Part shown: positions 19,765 through 33,404 of the stretch, piece by piece
Layout of the letters: each line of letters begins with the position of its first letter
Numbering within the stretch: position 1 is the first letter of the stretch
NCBI RefSeq assembly: GCF_014145395.1
Contig: NZ_JACHTE010000003.1
Location: forward strand, 124,001-188,000
Origin: Marilutibacter penaei
GTDB lineage: Bacteria > Pseudomonadota > Gammaproteobacteria > Xanthomonadales > Xanthomonadaceae
Length of the DNA stretch: 64,000 nucleotides
Reading direction: 5' to 3'
Notes under the pieces: generated by a model
Databases searched by the model: none
The model's input: only the letters and a program-made list of their open reading frames with translations
What the model was told of the DNA's origin: nothing
Translations under genes and position numbers: made by a program

Positions 19765-20907
19765 ATGACCTCTGCGCTACAGGTAATCGGTTGGCCTTTT
19801 GTCGGGTCGCGGCCCATTGCAGGCGAAACCGTTCCCGGCGGCTGGGCAGTTCTGTTTATAGCCCATCCCGGCGCCCGGCCTGCCCGCATCGTCGAGCAGC
19901 ACCGCAGCGGCTACGTCGTCGCCGAGGCGCCGGACGACGGCTACCCCGCCGAATCGCTGCCCGAATGGCAGCGCGCGGGCAACTACCGCAAGGGCGGCAT
20001 CGACCCCGAATCGCGGCCGGCGGTCGGCGACTGGGTGCTGGTCGAGGGCGAAGGCGGCGCGGCCCGCATCGTCGCGCTGCTGCCGCGCTACAGCGCGGTC
20101 AAGCGCGCCGCGGCGGGCGAGCACTACAAACAGCAGCTGATCGCCGCCAACGTCGACACCGTGTTCGTCGTGTGCGGCCTCGACGACGACTTCAATCCGC
20201 GCCGGATCGAGCGCTACCTGCTGCTGGTGCGCAGTGGCGGCGCCGAGCCGGTGGTGGTGCTGACCAAGGCCGACCGCGCCGAGGCCGGGCGTCAAGGAGC
20301 GGTGGCGGACGCCGTCGCAGGTCTCGGTGACCTGGGCCTCGAAGGCCTGGCCGTGGTGCCGGTCAACGCACGCGACCCGTCCAGCGTCGATGCGCTGGCG
20401 GACTGGCTGCATCCCGGCCGCACGGTGGTGCTCGTCGGCAGTTCGGGCGCGGGCAAGTCCACGCTGACCAACAGCCTGTTCGGCAACGAGCGGATGAAGA
20501 CCGGCGCGGTGCGCGAGCGGGATTCCCGTGGCCGCCACACCACGACCCACCGGGCGCTGGTGGCGCTGCCGAGCGGGGCCTGCCTGATCGACACGCCCGG
20601 CATGCGCGAACTCAAGCCGACCGGCGAGGAAGACGTCACCGAGAACTTCAGCGATATCGAAGCGCTGGCCGCGACCTGCCGGTTCCGCGATTGCGCCCAT
20701 GGCAAAGAGCCCGGCTGCGCGGTGCGCGCAGCGATCGAGTCCGGCGTGCTGGACGCCGAACGCTTCGCCAACTACCGCAAGCTCAGCGACGAAGTCGCCG
20801 GTGCCGCCGCCACCCTGGCCGAGCGCCGTGTCGAGCAGAAAGCCCGCGGCCGCGACCAGAGCCGCACCCTCAACCGCCGCCTCGACGAGAAGTACGGCCG
20901 CCACTGA
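19765..20907 (+). CDS. rsgA: Ribosome small-subunit-dependent GTPase A
   Basis: 380 residues, a circularly permuted GTPase that helps late 30S subunit maturation in the cytosol. The N-terminal OB-fold region contains RPAVGDWVLVEG. G4 comes first (VLTKAD), then the P-loop GSSGAGKST, the switch region RGRHTTTHR and G3 DTPGMRE, as expected for the permuted order. The C-terminal zinc site is CRFRDCAHGKEPGC. The tail is Arg/Lys-rich. The start ATG follows the putative -10 at 19730. It reads in the same direction as the next two genes. Confidence 0.96.
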   Translation: MTSALQVIGWPFVGSRPIAGETVPGGWAVLFIAHPGARPARIVEQHRSGYVVAEAPDDGYPAESLPEWQRAGNYRKGGIDPESRPAVGDWVLVEGEGGAARIVALLPRYSAVKRAAAGEHYKQQLIAANVDTVFVVCGLDDDFNPRRIERYLLLVRSGGAEPVVVLTKADRAEAGRQGAVADAVAGLGDLGLEGLAVVPVNARDPSSVDALADWLHPGRTVVLVGSSGAGKSTLTNSLFGNERMKTGAVRERDSRGRHTTTHRALVALPSGACLIDTPGMRELKPTGEEDVTENFSDIEALAATCRFRDCAHGKEPGCAVRAAIESGVLDAERFANYRKLSDEVAGAAATLAERRVEQKARGRDQSRTLNRRLDEKYGRH

Positions 20908-20967
20908 GGCGCCACCGCGCCGGCGAACGGGTATGCTCGGGCCAGGTCGACCCGCCCGCCGAGCCCA

Positions 20968-22230
20968 ATGCCGGAAGCCCTGAACGCCATCGACCACCAT
21001 GCCGCGCTGGATGCGCGCATGGTCGCCGCCGCCCGCGGCATCCACCTGCTGTCGCTGACCAGCTGGCCGGCGCGGGTCGAGGACACCTTCCTTGCGGCCC
21101 ATGCCCGCGGCGCCCTGGTGCTGCCGCAGGTCGAGTATCCGAAGCACGACTTCAGTGAATCGCGCGCCGAACTGCAGGCGGTATACCAGGCGGCTGATCC
21201 GGACCACCCCCTGGGCCAGTACATCCGCGAATCCGCGACCAGTTGGATGAGCGCCACGCACCTGCTCGAGTGCCTGGGCACCCCCGACGTCACCCGACAC
21301 TCGATCGACCTGTTCGGGCGTCCTGACCAGCCGCTTCCGGGCGACGGGCCGACCACCGTCGATGCCGCGCGCCACTTCATCTCGATCGCCGACGAACTCG
21401 ACCGCGAGCTGCTCGCGCCCTCCGAGCACATCACCGTGTCCGCCACTGCGCTGCAACTGCAGCTCCAGCGCGAGCTCGACAATTTCTTCGGCGAACGCGT
21501 GATCGACGTCGAACTCGACCCCGACATGATCGCCAAGGCCGCCGCCGGCGCGACCCGCATCCGCCTGCGCAGCAATGCGGCGTTCTCCGATTACGACCGC
21601 GAGCAGCTGCTCCAGCACGAGGCCTTCGTCCATTCGCTGACCGCGATCAACGGCCGCGCGCAGCCGGTGCTCGGCAGCCTGGGGCTGGCCTCGCCGCGCA
21701 GCACCGAGACGCAGGAAGGTCTGGCGACCTTCGCCGAGCAGATCACCGGCGCCATCGACATCAGCCGGATGAAGCGCATCAGCCTGCGCATCGAAGCGGT
21801 GGGCATGGCGCTGGAGGGTGCGGACTTCATCCAGGTGTTCCAGTACTTCCTCGCCGCCGGGCAGACCGCCGAGGAAAGCTTCGCGTCCGCCCAGCGCGTG
21901 TTCCGGGGCTGCCCGGTCACCGGCGGTTACGCCTTCACCAAGGACTCGGTCTACCTGCGCGGCCTGGTGTCGGTGCACACCTTCTTCCGCTGGGCCCTGC
22001 GCGAACAGAAACTGCAGCTGTGCCGCTGGCTGTTCGCCGGGAAGATGACCCTGGACGACGTCCAGCGTTTCGAGCCGCTCTTCATCGATGGCACCCTCGA
22101 ACCCGCGCGCTGGATGCCGCACTGGCTGACGCGTGCCAACGGCCTGGCCGGCACGCTGGCCTTCTCGCTGTTCGCCAACCGCATCCGCCTCGATGCCATC
22201 GCCGGTGGCGACGAGCCGCTGAGCCTGTAG
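20968..22230 (+). CDS. Flavohemoglobin expression-modulating QEGLA motif protein (DUF1704, MATCAP-like metallopeptidase fold)
   Basis: 420 residues. The family name motif is present as STETQEGLATFAE. A HEAFVH sequence (HExxxH) about 50 residues earlier and the Glu of QEGLA form the metal-site pattern known from eukaryotic DUF1704 proteins, some of which are tubulin tyrosine carboxypeptidases. The bacterial substrate is unknown. The middle contains long hydrophilic helices; no signal peptide is seen. It sits 60 bases after rsgA and about 100 before maeB, so coexpression is possible but unproven. Confidence 0.85.
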   Translation: MPEALNAIDHHAALDARMVAAARGIHLLSLTSWPARVEDTFLAAHARGALVLPQVEYPKHDFSESRAELQAVYQAADPDHPLGQYIRESATSWMSATHLLECLGTPDVTRHSIDLFGRPDQPLPGDGPTTVDAARHFISIADELDRELLAPSEHITVSATALQLQLQRELDNFFGERVIDVELDPDMIAKAAAGATRIRLRSNAAFSDYDREQLLQHEAFVHSLTAINGRAQPVLGSLGLASPRSTETQEGLATFAEQITGAIDISRMKRISLRIEAVGMALEGADFIQVFQYFLAAGQTAEESFASAQRVFRGCPVTGGYAFTKDSVYLRGLVSVHTFFRWALREQKLQLCRWLFAGKMTLDDVQRFEPLFIDGTLEPARWMPHWLTRANGLAGTLAFSLFANRIRLDAIAGGDEPLSL

Positions 22231-22300
22231 GATGGCCGCAGTGCGCTGGCGTATGGATGGACGGCCAAGTGGGGTCACCGCCTGTTTGGACGCGCGGCGT

Positions 22301-22306
22301 TAGAAT
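22301..22306 (+). promoter_or_regulatory. Putative -10 element of maeB
   Basis: TAGAAT followed by CC lies 28 bases before the maeB ATG, at almost the same distance as in rsgA. No good -35 is visible. Confidence 0.35.
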
Positions 22307-22334
22307 CCACGGCCCGCTCACGGTTCCACGCCCG

Positions 22335-24629
<2,295 letters not shown>

Positions 24630-24704
24630 GCCGCCCGGCATCGCCATGCGACGGGGCGGCCATGGCCGTCCCGTCTGCGTTCATGGCGCCCCGTTGCACC
24701 CCGG

Positions 24705-25118
24705 TCAGTGACCGAAGTCGTCCTCGGCCGGCCGCTCGTCGCCGAGCAGGCCTTCCAGCACCTGACGCTGCACCTCGTCGAGATAGGCGTCCAGCGCCTC
24801 GGTGGTATCGAACACGGCCTCCAGCGGCACGGCGCGGGCGAGGTCCATCACCTTGCGGATCTGCGCCTGCGGATGCAGCACCAGCACCTGCCCGCGCTTC
24901 GGCGCCAGCGCCTGCCGCGCCTGCAGGATGCAGCGGATCCCGGCGCTGCTGATGTACTCCAGATGCGCCATGTCCAGGACCAGCGCGCGCGGCCCGTCGG
25001 ACAGCAGGTCCTCCAGCGCGTCCTGGAGCTGCCCGTAGGTATGGGTGTCCAGCCGTCCGGACAGTTTCAGGTACTGGTTGCCGTTGACCGGCGGGTAGAC
25101 ATCGATGTCCAGCGGCAC
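24705..25118 (-). CDS. STAS-domain protein (anti-sigma-factor antagonist type), second copy
   Basis: A 137-residue single STAS domain. SGRLDTHTYGQL opens the fold and LVLDMAHLEYISSAGIRC contains the phosphorylatable Ser after Ile-Ser, the site used by RsbW-type kinases. The start is a GTG: a GGAGG lies eight bases before it, and the ATG much further upstream would overlap the preceding stop. It is clearly paralogous to the STAS gene just upstream (same HTY and ISSAGIR motifs) but has a longer acidic tail ending EDDFGH. Last gene of the partner-switching operon. Confidence 0.88.
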   Translation of the reverse strand: MPLDIDVYPPVNGNQYLKLSGRLDTHTYGQLQDALEDLLSDGPRALVLDMAHLEYISSAGIRCILQARQALAPKRGQVLVLHPQAQIRKVMDLARAVPLEAVFDTTEALDAYLDEVQRQVLEGLLGDERPAEDDFGH

Positions 25119-25152
25119 GGCTGCGCCCTCCGTGTGAGCCGTTGCGTCGGGG

Positions 25153-25536
25153 TCAGTCTTCGTCGTCGCCCTGCAGCACCTTGCGCTGCATCGCGTCGAG
25201 GTAGGCATCCGCTTCCTCGGTCGAGGCGAAGATCTCGTTCATCGGCACCGCCTTGACCATGTCGAAGACCTTGCGGATCTGCGGCTGCGGGTTTGCCACC
25301 AGGACCCGGCCGCCGCGCGCCGCCAGCGCCTTGCGCGCCTTGAAGATCGAGCGGATGCCGGCCGAGCTGATGTACTCCAGCCCGCCCAGGTCCAGCACCA
25401 GCGTGGTCACGCCGCCGTCGGCGAGGGTCGGCACCAGGGCCTGATCGAGCTGGTCGTAGGTGTGGGTGTCGAGGCGTCCGGACACGGTGACGCGCTGGCT
25501 GTCCGCGCCCGGTTGGAGGTCGATCAAGAGGCTCAT
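25153..25536 (-). CDS. STAS-domain protein (anti-sigma-factor antagonist type), first copy
   Basis: A 127-residue single STAS domain with VSGRLDTHTYDQLDQAL and LVLDLGGLEYISSAGIRS carrying the candidate phospho-Ser. Its ATG overlaps the stop of the kinase gene by one base (TGATG), so translation is coupled. In partner switching the unphosphorylated STAS protein binds the kinase and releases the kinase's other client; the client here is not encoded nearby. The C-terminal FASTEEADAYLDAMQRKVL helix is shared with the second copy. Confidence 0.9.
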   Translation of the reverse strand: MSLLIDLQPGADSQRVTVSGRLDTHTYDQLDQALVPTLADGGVTTLVLDLGGLEYISSAGIRSIFKARKALAARGGRVLVANPQPQIRKVFDMVKAVPMNEIFASTEEADAYLDAMQRKVLQGDDED

Positions 25537-25967
25537 CAGGCGGTCTCCGTGTCGTGCATGCGCAGGGTCAGGTCCAGCAGGTTATACGGTCCTTCGCGCC
25601 GGTACTCCACCGACTCGGCAAGGTTGCGGATCAGGTGCAGGCCCAGCCCGCCGATATCGCGGTCGAGGATGTCCGCGTCCAGGTCCGGTTCGGCCATCGC
25701 GGTCGGGTCGAAGGGTGCACCGGTATCGCGGAACTCCAGCTTGAGCAGGTCGTCATCGATGCCGATGTGCACGGACAGCTCATGCCGCGGCATGCCCGAC
25801 GGATCGCCGCCGTACTTGATGACGTTGCTGGCGAGTTCCTCGACGATCAGCCGCACGTCGTCGCGCAGCGCCTGGCCAATGCCATGGCGCAGCAGCACGG
25901 CCTCCAGCGAGGCATTCATGTCTTCCACCCGGGCCAGCTCGCCGGGCACGATCAGGCGTATCAACAT
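25536..25967 (-). CDS. RsbW/SpoIIAB-type serine kinase (GHKL ATPase)
   Basis: 143 residues of GHKL ATPase. The N-box is VEELASNVIKYG (Glu and Asn for Mg-ATP), the G1 box FRDTGAPFDP, and the G2 box GGLGLHLI. It has no histidine-phosphoacceptor domain, which fits anti-sigma-type serine kinases. Its expected substrates are the two STAS proteins downstream. Its start overlaps the end of the phosphatase gene by seven bases and its stop overlaps the first STAS start, so the operon is tightly packed. Confidence 0.9.
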   Translation of the reverse strand: MLIRLIVPGELARVEDMNASLEAVLLRHGIGQALRDDVRLIVEELASNVIKYGGDPSGMPRHELSVHIGIDDDLLKLEFRDTGAPFDPTAMAEPDLDADILDRDIGGLGLHLIRNLAESVEYRREGPYNLLDLTLRMHDTETA

Positions 25968-27934
25968 CCTCGGGCCTCCTCCGGGAGCGGTGCTCCGTCC
26001 TCGCGCAGGCGGATCGCCAGCACGGTGATGTCGTCCTGTGCCGCCGGCTGCGCGTAGGCATGCACGTCGGCGATCAGGCGTTCGCACTGGTCGCGCGCAT
26101 CGCGCTCGGCGCGGACGCTCGCCACCAGTCCCTCCATACCGAAAGCCACGTTACCCGCATCGAAGGCCTCGGTCACGCCGTCGGTGTAGGCGAGCAGGGT
26201 CATGCCGGCGGCGAGGCGCCCGTGCCAGCTCGGGAACGCCTCGTGGACTTCGAAGCCCAGCGGCGGCCCCGACTCGAACTCCAGCACGTCCGCGCGCCCG
26301 TCCGCATGCAGCAGCAGCGGCGGGTCGTGGCCCGCGCTCGACAGCACGCAGTCGCCCGTGCGCACGTTGATGCGCCCGCACAGCACCGTCGCGAACATGC
26401 AGGTGTCGTTGCCCTCGACCAGCCGCCGCGACGCGCGCGCGAGCACCTGTGCCGGCTCGCCGGTCGCCCGCGCCGCGACTTCGAGCACGGTGGTGGTGCG
26501 CGCCATGAACAGCGCGGCGGGCACGCCCTTGTCCGACACGTCGCCGATCGCGAACCACAGGTCGCCATCGCCCAGTTCGACGAAGGTGTAGAAGTCGCCG
26601 CCGACCGCCTTGGCCGGCTCCAGCTGTGCGTGGACCTCCAGGTGGTGGTCGGCACGGTCGATGACGCGGCCCGGCGGCAGCATCGCCAGCTGGATGTCGC
26701 GCGCGATCGACAGCTCGCTCTCCAGTTTCTGCCGCGCCGCACCCATTGCCTCGATCTCGGCCAGTTGCCGCTGGATCGAGGTGCGTGCGTGTTCCAGCGT
26801 GCGTGCCATCACCCCGACCTCGTCGCGGCGCCGGGTATGCGCCATCGGGCTGTCGTAATCGCCCGCGGCGATGCGCGCGGCCGATGCGGTCAGCGCCTGC
26901 ACCGGCGTGGCGATGCGCTTGGCCAGCCGCCGCACCACGAACATGCACAGCAGGCTCAGTACCAGCCCGGCCAGCGCGATCAGCACCAGCGCCTGGTGGG
27001 CGCGCGCCAGCATCAGCGATTGCGACTGCGAGACCAGCAGCATCCAGCCGGTATCGCCGACCGGCTCCGCCACGCTGTAGCGCGACTCCCCGGTCTCGGT
27101 GTTGACGTGGGCGAAGGCGAGGTAGCGGCGGGCCTGGACCGCCTCGATCAGCGGGCCCAGGTCGGTGCGGCCGAAGGCGACGGCGAGTTCGTCCAGGGTG
27201 CGCCGGTCCTCGGTGACGTTGACGAAGCTGTCCATCGCCAGGGTGCCGTCGGGCGCGACCAGGGTCACCCGGGAGCCAGGCAGGTAGGCCAATGGCTCGA
27301 GTTCCCGGGTCAGCGTCTCCACCGGCAGGTCCAGGCTGACCATGCCGCGGTTCTCGCCGTCCGCGCCCCGCAGCGGCGCGTTGTAGGTCACGGTCCACAG
27401 GTGGCCGGCGGTCTCGTTCAGATAGGGGTCGGACCACCAGGCCGCGTCGGACGCGATCGTGCGCTGGAACCAGGCCTGCGCGCGGTAGTCGTAGCCGGTC
27501 GCGATGAAGTCGCGGCCTTCGCCGCTGGCCGGGGAATAGACCGCGTAGGCCGGCTGCTCGCCGCGGGGCTCCAGCGCCAGCAGGCCGCCGATGCAGCCCG
27601 GTGTCGCCGCGACCAGCGCACGCAGGGTCTGGGTGAGTTCGGCCGGCGCGAGGTCCGAACCGGCGGCCAGCGTCGACAGCCCCTGCGTGGTCACCGTGGT
27701 GGTGTGCATCACCGTTTCCAGGTGGTCGGCCGCCTGGCGCGCGTTCGCCATCGCATCCAGCCGGCTTTCCTCGGCGATGTCCCAGTGCAGGTAGGCGCCG
27801 ATGGCGGTGGTCAGCAGCACCACCACCGCGATCAGCATCGCGCCCGTCCACAGCGCGATGCGCGTGCGCAGGCTGTCGCGGGCACGGACATGGTTCGGGT
27901 CGCCTGCGCGACCGGTGGGCCTGCCTTCCTGCAT
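25961..27934 (-). CDS. Membrane sensor SpoIIE/PP2C-type serine phosphatase
   Basis: 657 residues. An N-terminal TM helix (about 25-47), a large periplasmic sensor that looks like a double Cache domain (about 48-315, with DYRAQAWFQRTIASD and WSDPYLNE), a second TM (about 315-335), HAMP (RIATPVQALTASAARIAAGDY), a short coiled coil, then the SpoIIE phosphatase with AVGGDFYTFVEL, DVSDKGVPAALFMA and AQDDITVLAI supplying the Mn-binding Asp residues. It should dephosphorylate the STAS proteins when the periplasmic signal is present. First gene of the operon and divergent from aceE. Confidence 0.93.
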   Translation of the reverse strand: MQEGRPTGRAGDPNHVRARDSLRTRIALWTGAMLIAVVVLLTTAIGAYLHWDIAEESRLDAMANARQAADHLETVMHTTTVTTQGLSTLAAGSDLAPAELTQTLRALVAATPGCIGGLLALEPRGEQPAYAVYSPASGEGRDFIATGYDYRAQAWFQRTIASDAAWWSDPYLNETAGHLWTVTYNAPLRGADGENRGMVSLDLPVETLTRELEPLAYLPGSRVTLVAPDGTLAMDSFVNVTEDRRTLDELAVAFGRTDLGPLIEAVQARRYLAFAHVNTETGESRYSVAEPVGDTGWMLLVSQSQSLMLARAHQALVLIALAGLVLSLLCMFVVRRLAKRIATPVQALTASAARIAAGDYDSPMAHTRRRDEVGVMARTLEHARTSIQRQLAEIEAMGAARQKLESELSIARDIQLAMLPPGRVIDRADHHLEVHAQLEPAKAVGGDFYTFVELGDGDLWFAIGDVSDKGVPAALFMARTTTVLEVAARATGEPAQVLARASRRLVEGNDTCMFATVLCGRINVRTGDCVLSSAGHDPPLLLHADGRADVLEFESGPPLGFEVHEAFPSWHGRLAAGMTLLAYTDGVTEAFDAGNVAFGMEGLVASVRAERDARDQCERLIADVHAYAQPAAQDDITVLAIRLREDGAPLPEEARGC

Positions 27935-28103
27935 CGATCGTCGTCCCCCGGGCGGCCGCGCGCGCGGCCAGGGTCGAGTGTAGCCATGCGCGATGTCTGC
28001 ATGGCGTGGACAGCCACGGACCGCGCGACCATGCGCCCGCGCATGTCCCGGGACAGCGCGGCCACGCGACCAAAGCCTCGTCCGGCGGTGTCATGGCCCC
28101 TGC

Positions 28104-28109
28104 TAGAAT
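28104..28109 (+). promoter_or_regulatory. Putative -10 element of aceE
   Basis: TAGAAT followed by CC, 59 bases before the aceE ATG, within the 234-bp divergent region shared with the phosphatase operon. It matches the octamers upstream of rsgA and maeB. Confidence 0.35.
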
Positions 28110-28168
28110 CCAAGGGTTTCTGTCGTCCATCCCCTATCGAGAGGCGCGGCCACGGGGCCGCGGAATGC

Positions 28169-30874
<2,706 letters not shown>

Positions 30875-30887
30875 TCGGTCCGGTGAT

Positions 30888-30918
30888 CCGGAAGGGCGCC
30901 CACGAGGCGCCTTTCCGG
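30888..30918 (+). terminator. aceE terminator (possibly bidirectional)
   Basis: CCGGAAGGGCGCC pairs with GGCGCCTTTCCGG around the loop CACGA, a 13-bp stem with one wobble. It sits between the aceE stop and the convergent fic stop. The T-run is only three bases. Confidence 0.75.
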
Positions 30919-30922
30919 GTGC

Positions 30923-32254
30923 CTAGCGAAGCCGCTCCGCCAGGTCCGGACGCGCCACGAATACGTGCGCCTTGCCCTGCTTGTGCCGTTGCATCAGCCT
31001 GGCATCCACCAACCCGACAAGGTCGGAGCGGGCGGTGTCATAGACGATGTCGTGCGTGCGCTGGTGCACGGCGATGGTGTAGGCCTTGCCAGGGTTCCTG
31101 AGCGCGTTCAGCAGGAGTGCGCGCTGACGGTGGTTCAGGCGACGCGCGAGCCTGCTGCCCGGCCTCAGCAAGGTCTGCGCCTCCGCTTGCAACTGCTGCT
31201 TGCGCGCGATGTAGCCGTGCACGCCATCGATGGCCTCGAGCAGGACCTCCAGTTGGTGGGCCACGAAGTAGCTGAGGTCGCCTTCGTCCGATTCGGTGAA
31301 CAGATAAGCGCGGGTGTATTGCGCCGGGGCGTTCTTGAGGATGCTGGAGATGGAGAAGTATTCCGTCATCCAGAAGCCGGCGCGAAGCATTGACCAGTAG
31401 AACAGCGCACGCGCCGTGCGCCCGTTGCCGTCCACGAAGGGATGGTCGTAGCCGATCATGAAGTGGATCACGATCGCCCGCACGACAGGATGGATGAAGT
31501 AATCGCCGTCGTCGGTCTGGTTGGCGAAGTCGCATAGCGCCTGCAACCGTTGCGGAAGCTCGCCCGCCGGGGGCGGCACGTGTAAGGTGGTACCGATCTC
31601 ATCCTCGACGACGATGTCCTCGCCGGCCATGCGGAAGCGTCCAGCTGCGCCGGGATCTTTCAGCGTGCCGTCGGTCAGCATCCGATGGATCTCGAACACG
31701 GTATCCGGCGTCAACGGTTGCCCCAGCCACCGCTTAAGCTCCCGCATCGTCATGAAATTGTTGGCGATCATGCGTTCGCCGTAGTCGCGCGGCGCACGCC
31801 CGGAGCGCAGCATGTCCTTGGCCACCTGGGTGGTGGTTGCTGCGCCTTCCAGTTGCGAGGAGGTCATGGCCTCTTCCATCAGCGAGCGCACCAGGTAACG
31901 CTCCTGCATTGCGCCGGTGGGAAGCGCGTCCGCACCCTGCAAGGCGCCCGCGGCGTCGCGGGCGACCTGGTACAGGCGGCGCTGGATGCCGTCGCTCGGG
32001 CAGACATGGAACGGCTTGCCAGTCTTGTCCTGCAGCGGAAGCTCCTTCCGCAAGGACTGCCGCGCCAGCTTGATGCCCAGCCACCATTGCTCGACGTCGA
32101 CGCCCTGTGGCGGCGTGAGATGTCGAAGGCGGTCCCAGTGCTCGTAGACGCCCCTGATCTCGGCGCGAATCCCGTGTCCCAGGATGGCTTGTATCTGCCC
32201 GGCATGGCGGTGGAAGAGGTCCAACCAGGGGGGCGGCGGAACGGGAAGCTTCAT
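30923..32254 (-). CDS. Fic-domain protein (AMP-transferase type) with winged-helix C-terminus
   Basis: 443 residues. The Fic motif HPFVDGNGRTAR (271-282) is complete, so it should transfer AMP or another nucleotide to a target hydroxyl. The inhibitory helix motif SxxxEG is present at Ser132-Gly137 (SSQLEG), placing it in the class with an N-terminal inhibitory helix. Residues about 370-443 look like a winged helix. ATG 32254 is preferred; a TTG at 32290 lies inside an inverted repeat. The gene is somewhat AT-richer than aceE. No antitoxin is encoded next to it, consistent with built-in inhibition. Confidence 0.9.
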   Translation of the reverse strand: MKLPVPPPPWLDLFHRHAGQIQAILGHGIRAEIRGVYEHWDRLRHLTPPQGVDVEQWWLGIKLARQSLRKELPLQDKTGKPFHVCPSDGIQRRLYQVARDAAGALQGADALPTGAMQERYLVRSLMEEAMTSSQLEGAATTTQVAKDMLRSGRAPRDYGERMIANNFMTMRELKRWLGQPLTPDTVFEIHRMLTDGTLKDPGAAGRFRMAGEDIVVEDEIGTTLHVPPPAGELPQRLQALCDFANQTDDGDYFIHPVVRAIVIHFMIGYDHPFVDGNGRTARALFYWSMLRAGFWMTEYFSISSILKNAPAQYTRAYLFTESDEGDLSYFVAHQLEVLLEAIDGVHGYIARKQQLQAEAQTLLRPGSRLARRLNHRQRALLLNALRNPGKAYTIAVHQRTHDIVYDTARSDLVGLVDARLMQRHKQGKAHVFVARPDLAERLR

Positions 32255-32266
32255 GGGTATCGACCG

Positions 32267-32302
32267 ATTTTCTACCGAAACATATAGCAATCGGTAGAAA
32301 AT
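32267..32302. promoter_or_regulatory. Perfect inverted repeat upstream of fic, likely operator
   Basis: ATTTTCTACCGA (32267-32278) and its exact reverse complement TCGGTAGAAAAT (32291-32302) flank a 12-base AT-rich spacer. The centre is about 30 bases before the fic ATG. The symmetric form, two arms about two helical turns apart, suits a dimeric DNA-binding protein, possibly the winged-helix part of Fic itself. That last point is inference. Confidence 0.75.
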
Positions 32303-32529
32303 TGGTAGGTGGATGCCATCTGGTTGAATGTAAACGGGAAATCAAGGCAAGAAAGAACGCCCAGGCGTACGCCTGCGGATTCCTGCCCGATGCCATCGCC
32401 GCCGACTCCCTGCACTCTCGCCGCCTCTGGAGACGCGGCCCGCGCGCTGCATCCAATCGCGCGCCGGCTGCGTAACGGGTCGAGTCGTTGCCTCGCAACG
32501 CACCCGTCCCCCACAAAGGAGTCTGCGCG

Positions 32530-33333
32530 ATGAATCGCAATCTGCTGTTGGCTGCCGGCATTTCGCTGGCCGGCTTCACGTTGGCTTTCTCCGCCCCCGC
32601 GGCCGCCGCCGGCCCCGAGCAGGGCCGCTGGTCATTCACGGTGCTGGGCGGCACCGACACGCCGGTCGACGGCGAGGTGCACGACGGCGCCGTCGTGGTG
32701 GTCCCGGACCTGGGCCCGCTGAACCCGGCGCTGGCCGGTGTCGACGCGGAGCTGCGCATCGGCGCGCGCGGACACGACCAGATCTACGACAACGCCATCG
32801 GGTACGGACTGGAGTTGGGCTACGGCCTGAGCGACCGCGCCGAGGTGTTCGGCCACCTGCGCGAGACGGAAGCCGACGCAGGCACGGTGCAGGTCGGCGG
32901 CGCCTTCGTGCCGGCATTGAACACCGAGCTGCCGGTATTCGGCACCTTCAGCGACTACGAGGCCTGGAGCGCCGAGCTGGGCTACCGCTACTACTTCATG
33001 GAGCCCGGCGGCGCGCGTCCGTTCATCGCCGGCCGCGTGGGCGCCGCCGAGACCGAACAGATCCGCGCGACCTTCGTGATCCCGGACGCCGGCATCGCCA
33101 TCAACGACGTGCCGTTCACCGACAAGGGCTGGGTGGTGAGCGGCGGCGTCGACATCGGCGTGCTGATCCCCATGGGCGAGCGCTTCAGCCTGGTCGCGCA
33201 GACCGGCGTGCGCTACGTCGACGATCTGGAAGGCGACGACAGCGCGATCGGCGGCCTGGGCCTGGGGTCGATCAACGACACCGGCAGCCGCTTGTCGGTC
33301 CCGGTATCGCTGGCGGCGCGCTGGGATTTTTGA
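32530..33333 (+). CDS. Outer-membrane beta-barrel protein
   Basis: 267 residues with a signal peptide (MNRNLLLAAGISLAGFTLAF to AAAA). The mature part alternates polar and hydrophobic residues in strand-sized units, with aromatic girdles (ELGYRYYFMEPG, LVAQTGVRYVDDL), and ends LAARWDF, a C-terminal Phe typical of outer-membrane barrels. An AAAGGAG ribosome-binding site lies seven bases before the ATG. Ligand and role are unknown. It keeps the high-GC host style, unlike the genes on the far side of it. Confidence 0.8.
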   Translation: MNRNLLLAAGISLAGFTLAFSAPAAAAGPEQGRWSFTVLGGTDTPVDGEVHDGAVVVVPDLGPLNPALAGVDAELRIGARGHDQIYDNAIGYGLELGYGLSDRAEVFGHLRETEADAGTVQVGGAFVPALNTELPVFGTFSDYEAWSAELGYRYYFMEPGGARPFIAGRVGAAETEQIRATFVIPDAGIAINDVPFTDKGWVVSGGVDIGVLIPMGERFSLVAQTGVRYVDDLEGDDSAIGGLGLGSINDTGSRLSVPVSLAARWDF

Positions 33334-33349
33334 GGATTGGCGGAAGCAA

Positions 33350-33398
33350 GGGCAGGGTCGGCTTTCGCGCCGCACACCGTGAAGCGTCGACTCTGCCC
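33350..33398. terminator. Hairpin between the barrel protein and the restriction island
   Basis: GGGCAGGGTCG (33350-33360) pairs with CGACTCTGCCC (33388-33398) with one central mismatch. It lies just past the barrel gene stop and just past the 43-aa ORF, so it could end transcription from either side. No T-run. Confidence 0.4.
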
Positions 33399-33404
33399 TG
33401 AGGT

